Shown piece after piece: positions 61,726-64,000 of a stretch of DNA of 64,000 bases. Position 1 is the stretch's first letter, and each line of letters opens with the position of its first letter. The notes beneath the pieces were generated by a model. It made no database searches. It worked only from the letters and a program-made list of their open reading frames with translations, and was not told the origin of the DNA. The stretch is taken from NCBI GenBank assembly GCA_021397835.1, contig JAJFZO010000566.1, positions 5,766,001 through 5,830,000 of the forward strand, written 5' to 3'. The DNA is from Moringa oleifera. Taxonomy: Eukaryota > Streptophyta > Magnoliopsida > Brassicales > Moringaceae. The position numbers and the translations under genes are program-made.

Positions 61726-62770
61726 AAATGGTTAGTAAGTATGATAAAATGTAACATAATTTTTTTTAGCAAATAATTATACGTACTTTGAATTCTTCAA
61801 AGTAAAAATTTTTAGTTTCTCAAAAAATCGCCTTTTATGTGTGCTTAGATGGGTAAGTTATCTTTTGGAAAATCTTATAAATTTTCGCAGAGCATATCAA
61901 TGAAGGCTCGATCATGTCAAATGAGACAATAAACAAGTAATAAAAAATATTTAAAAATTTTATAAGGATAATGACATAAGTACTAAATTATGAATACTCA
62001 TATGTCATTGGCTATATAAATCTATCGTCAACCTGCAAATTCCTTTTTTGTTGCTTCTTTTTCATTGCCCCCAATGCATAATATACATAAATATTGTTAA
62101 TTTTCATTTGAAAAAAAAATGATATAAGGGATTCTATTATCTTAAGTTTAAAAATATTATCCTTATATGGATGATAATTAGCACAATTTTTTTTTGGAGA
62201 AAATAATGTTCCATTCACTTTTTTTTTTAATCTATTGGTCTTGAATTCTTGATTTTCCTCTGTTCGAGAATTTGCAAATTCAAAAAAAAAAAAAATTGTT
62301 GAACCCATGTTTTGATGATTAATACCATGTAAGTTAATATTTTTAAAAGTTGTTTGTTGTCTAAAAAAGAAGGCAATTGTGGTTTAGTGTGATAATATGA
62401 CATGAGCATTCAGAAAGTGTGTAATGGACTAAATGCTTGGATCATGACATGGAAAGGTAGAAAATGGTTTGCACGGTGAAATTATTAGTTTCCCTTTCAA
62501 AAATGTCATAAAGAACAAATCCTTCATCGTTTTGCTTTGATGCCATAATAGAATTTCAAAGAGTATATATTTTATATTTCAATGTGAGACACAATAGTTA
62601 TGAAGTGTGATTTGAGCACACACACATGTATGAGGATGATGTAATTAAAATGGCAAAATAGTTTTATATACATTCATTTTGTTTTATAGTAGCTAATGAA
62701 GTAATATCTATTCTTCTCAACACTATCGATCCACCCCAAGTAGATGATAAGAAGAATGTGACATGAACAC
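61726..62770. other. AT-rich DNA, no gene recognised
   Basis: No coding signal; long A and T runs. TTTTATAGTA at 62,682-62,691 could be an eroded right terminus matching CACTATAAAA at 60,006, but the expected 3-bp target duplication is not seen. Confidence 0.4.
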
Positions 62771-62888
62771 CACATTTTCTTTTCTCAAATAAAGATCTTG
62801 TAGGCATTAAGCTCTCAATTTATACTTGTCACATGTTCTTTTCTCAAATAAAAACCTTGTAGGCATTAAGCTCTCAATTTATCCTTGT
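62771..62888. repeat. 59-bp tandem duplication
   Basis: Two copies of a 59-bp unit (62,771-62,829, 62,830-62,888), sharing TTCTTTTCTCAAATAAA and CTTGTAGGCATTAAGCTCTC with only a few differences. Confidence 0.88.
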
Positions 62889-63356
62889 TAAGACGATCTT
62901 GACTTTTTGAGGTTCTGGTGCAAAAATCTAATATGCAAATCAATCCAAGTTCTCATGTTAGCAATATGCTCAATATTATTTACATGTTGTTTAAGCTTTT
63001 CATTTAAAAGTCTCTAATCATCAAACCTTCATTTAAATATTTATTAGGTAATAATTAATTTAAATAATTTACAGTGAAAACAAAATATTTAATTTGCTTT
63101 CTTTGAGTACATTAGCTATTTTTTATTTTAACTTTCTCACCTCGATTTTTCTTTTTTCTTTTTTTTAATGTTTGATAAGAATATGAAAAGTGACTAAAAA
63201 GCTCAATGACATGCACTTGAAATTACTTTCTCTTATATGAAATCCCTTTTTTATTAACCAAAAATCATTTGTTTTATTATCCATGTTATTCTAAGTTCAT
63301 CGATCATATAAATCTCTATCTTATTTGCTCTAATTTATTTTCATTCTTAATTATAT

Positions 63357-63879
63357 ATATGAGTTAATTACATCAAATGGACATGCATTTTGCTAACAAT
63401 CTTAAATTGAAACCTATAAAAAAATACATCTATTTGACACTTACATTTTTATTGGATTCTTAATGTGGGACTACCATCTATAATTTATTAACATTAATGG
63501 TTTTGTATATACACATAATGTGGATATGATTTTTATTTATATAATTACTCTAAATCCCCTTTAAATGCTATTAAAACAAACAAAATGTTCTTTTTTCACA
63601 TCAAACTTAGCAAGAACATATAAAATGTAAATATTTAAAAAGAAAGAGAAAAAAAAAAGTAATTTGTTTGTTGATAGTTTTTAAAGAGGTGTTAAGGTAA
63701 TTGGACAAGTAAAAGTCGTATGCACATAACATGCATTTACAAAATCATTAATGTTAAAACAAGAATATGAGATTATGAATCCCACAAAAATATAAGTGTT
63801 AAATAGATGCAACTTTTTTTTTACAAGTTTTAATTTGAGACCGTGAACAAAATGCAAGTATTTATGATATTATTAACCC
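63357..63879. mobile_element. MITE with long terminal inverted repeats
   Basis: The left arm (about 63,357-63,523) and right arm (about 63,721-63,879) are imperfect inverse complements over about 160 bp. Left GAGTTAATTACATCAAATGG pairs with right TATTAACCC; CATGCATTTTG pairs with CAAAATGCAAG; ATACATCTATTTGACACTTA pairs with TAAGTGTTAAATAGATGCAA; and CATTAATGGTTTTG pairs with CAAAATCATTAATG. Both ends are flanked by TAATTATAT (63,348-63,356 and 63,880-63,888), a 9-bp duplication as in Mutator-type elements. Non-coding. Confidence 0.75.
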
Positions 63880-64000
63880 TAATTATATTAGAAACCTTTT
63901 TATTCAAGTTAATACCATTATTTTTTCTCAATTTTTTATCTTTATTGGCAGCATTTTCTCAACTCTTCTTGCTTATCTCTTACATATTCGCTCAATTCTT

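Noticed and set aside
1..64000. A novel multi-gene defence or mobile system
   Set aside because: All recognisable coding regions are two plant housekeeping genes or decayed transposon genes of known superfamilies; nothing supports an undescribed gene system.

Overview
The window is eukaryotic nuclear DNA from a flowering plant, almost certainly a eudicot. It is AT-rich, with GT-AG introns, plant-type transposable elements of four superfamilies, and two intact intron-containing housekeeping genes. Nothing resembles a prokaryotic operon, a phage or a CRISPR array. I could not identify the species.

Region 1 (about 1-30,600) is a nest of decayed transposons. An L1-type LINE on the minus strand (ORF1-like part 15,720-16,870; endonuclease 8,168-9,647; reverse transcriptase and RNase H 525-2,791) has been split twice by copies of the same Ty1/copia family. 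Copy 1 (2,792-8,162, + strand) is flanked by GATGA and copy 2 (9,653-15,714, - strand) by GTAAA. The two copies point in opposite directions, about 1.5 kb apart. Next comes a degraded CACTA (En/Spm) element on the minus strand (about 16,900-26,363). It has a Transposase_24 gene, a TNPD-like transposase gene (ATG at 23,244), two internal minisatellites and a recognisable subterminal and terminal region near 26,363. A broken MuDR-like (MULE) transposase lies on the + strand at about 26,880-28,860.

Region 2 (30,600-34,870) is AT-rich non-coding DNA with one coding-looking but unidentified fragment (34,040-34,550).

Region 3 (35,256-41,419, +) is an intact seven-exon gene for an ARF GTPase-activating protein of the plant AGD8/AGD9/AGD10 (ArfGAP2/3, Glo3-like) group, 405 aa, with intact zinc finger and arginine finger.

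Region 4 (41,420-53,870) is very AT-rich intergenic DNA built of imperfect tandem duplications and a few transposon-like scraps.

Region 5 (54,224-58,335, +) is an intact eight-exon gene for a ubiquitin carboxyl-terminal hydrolase of the UBP20/UBP21 type, 845 aa, with catalytic Cys, His and Asp and zinc-ribbon cysteines present. In Arabidopsis the orthologous pairs AGD8/UBP20 and AGD9/UBP21 are also neighbours, so this gene pair is a conserved microsynteny block that has here been stretched by non-coding DNA.

Region 6 (58,336-64,000) holds a second, decayed CACTA-type remnant (about 60,006-61,720) and a clear MITE with long terminal inverted repeats (63,357-63,879).

The two cellular genes work in separate pathways, COPI/Golgi trafficking and ubiquitin removal; their adjacency gives no evidence of a shared pathway. 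I found no convincing previously undescribed system. The most useful observations are the nested opposite-orientation copia pair, the telo-box-like arrays in its LTRs, and the conserved AGD-UBP pair.
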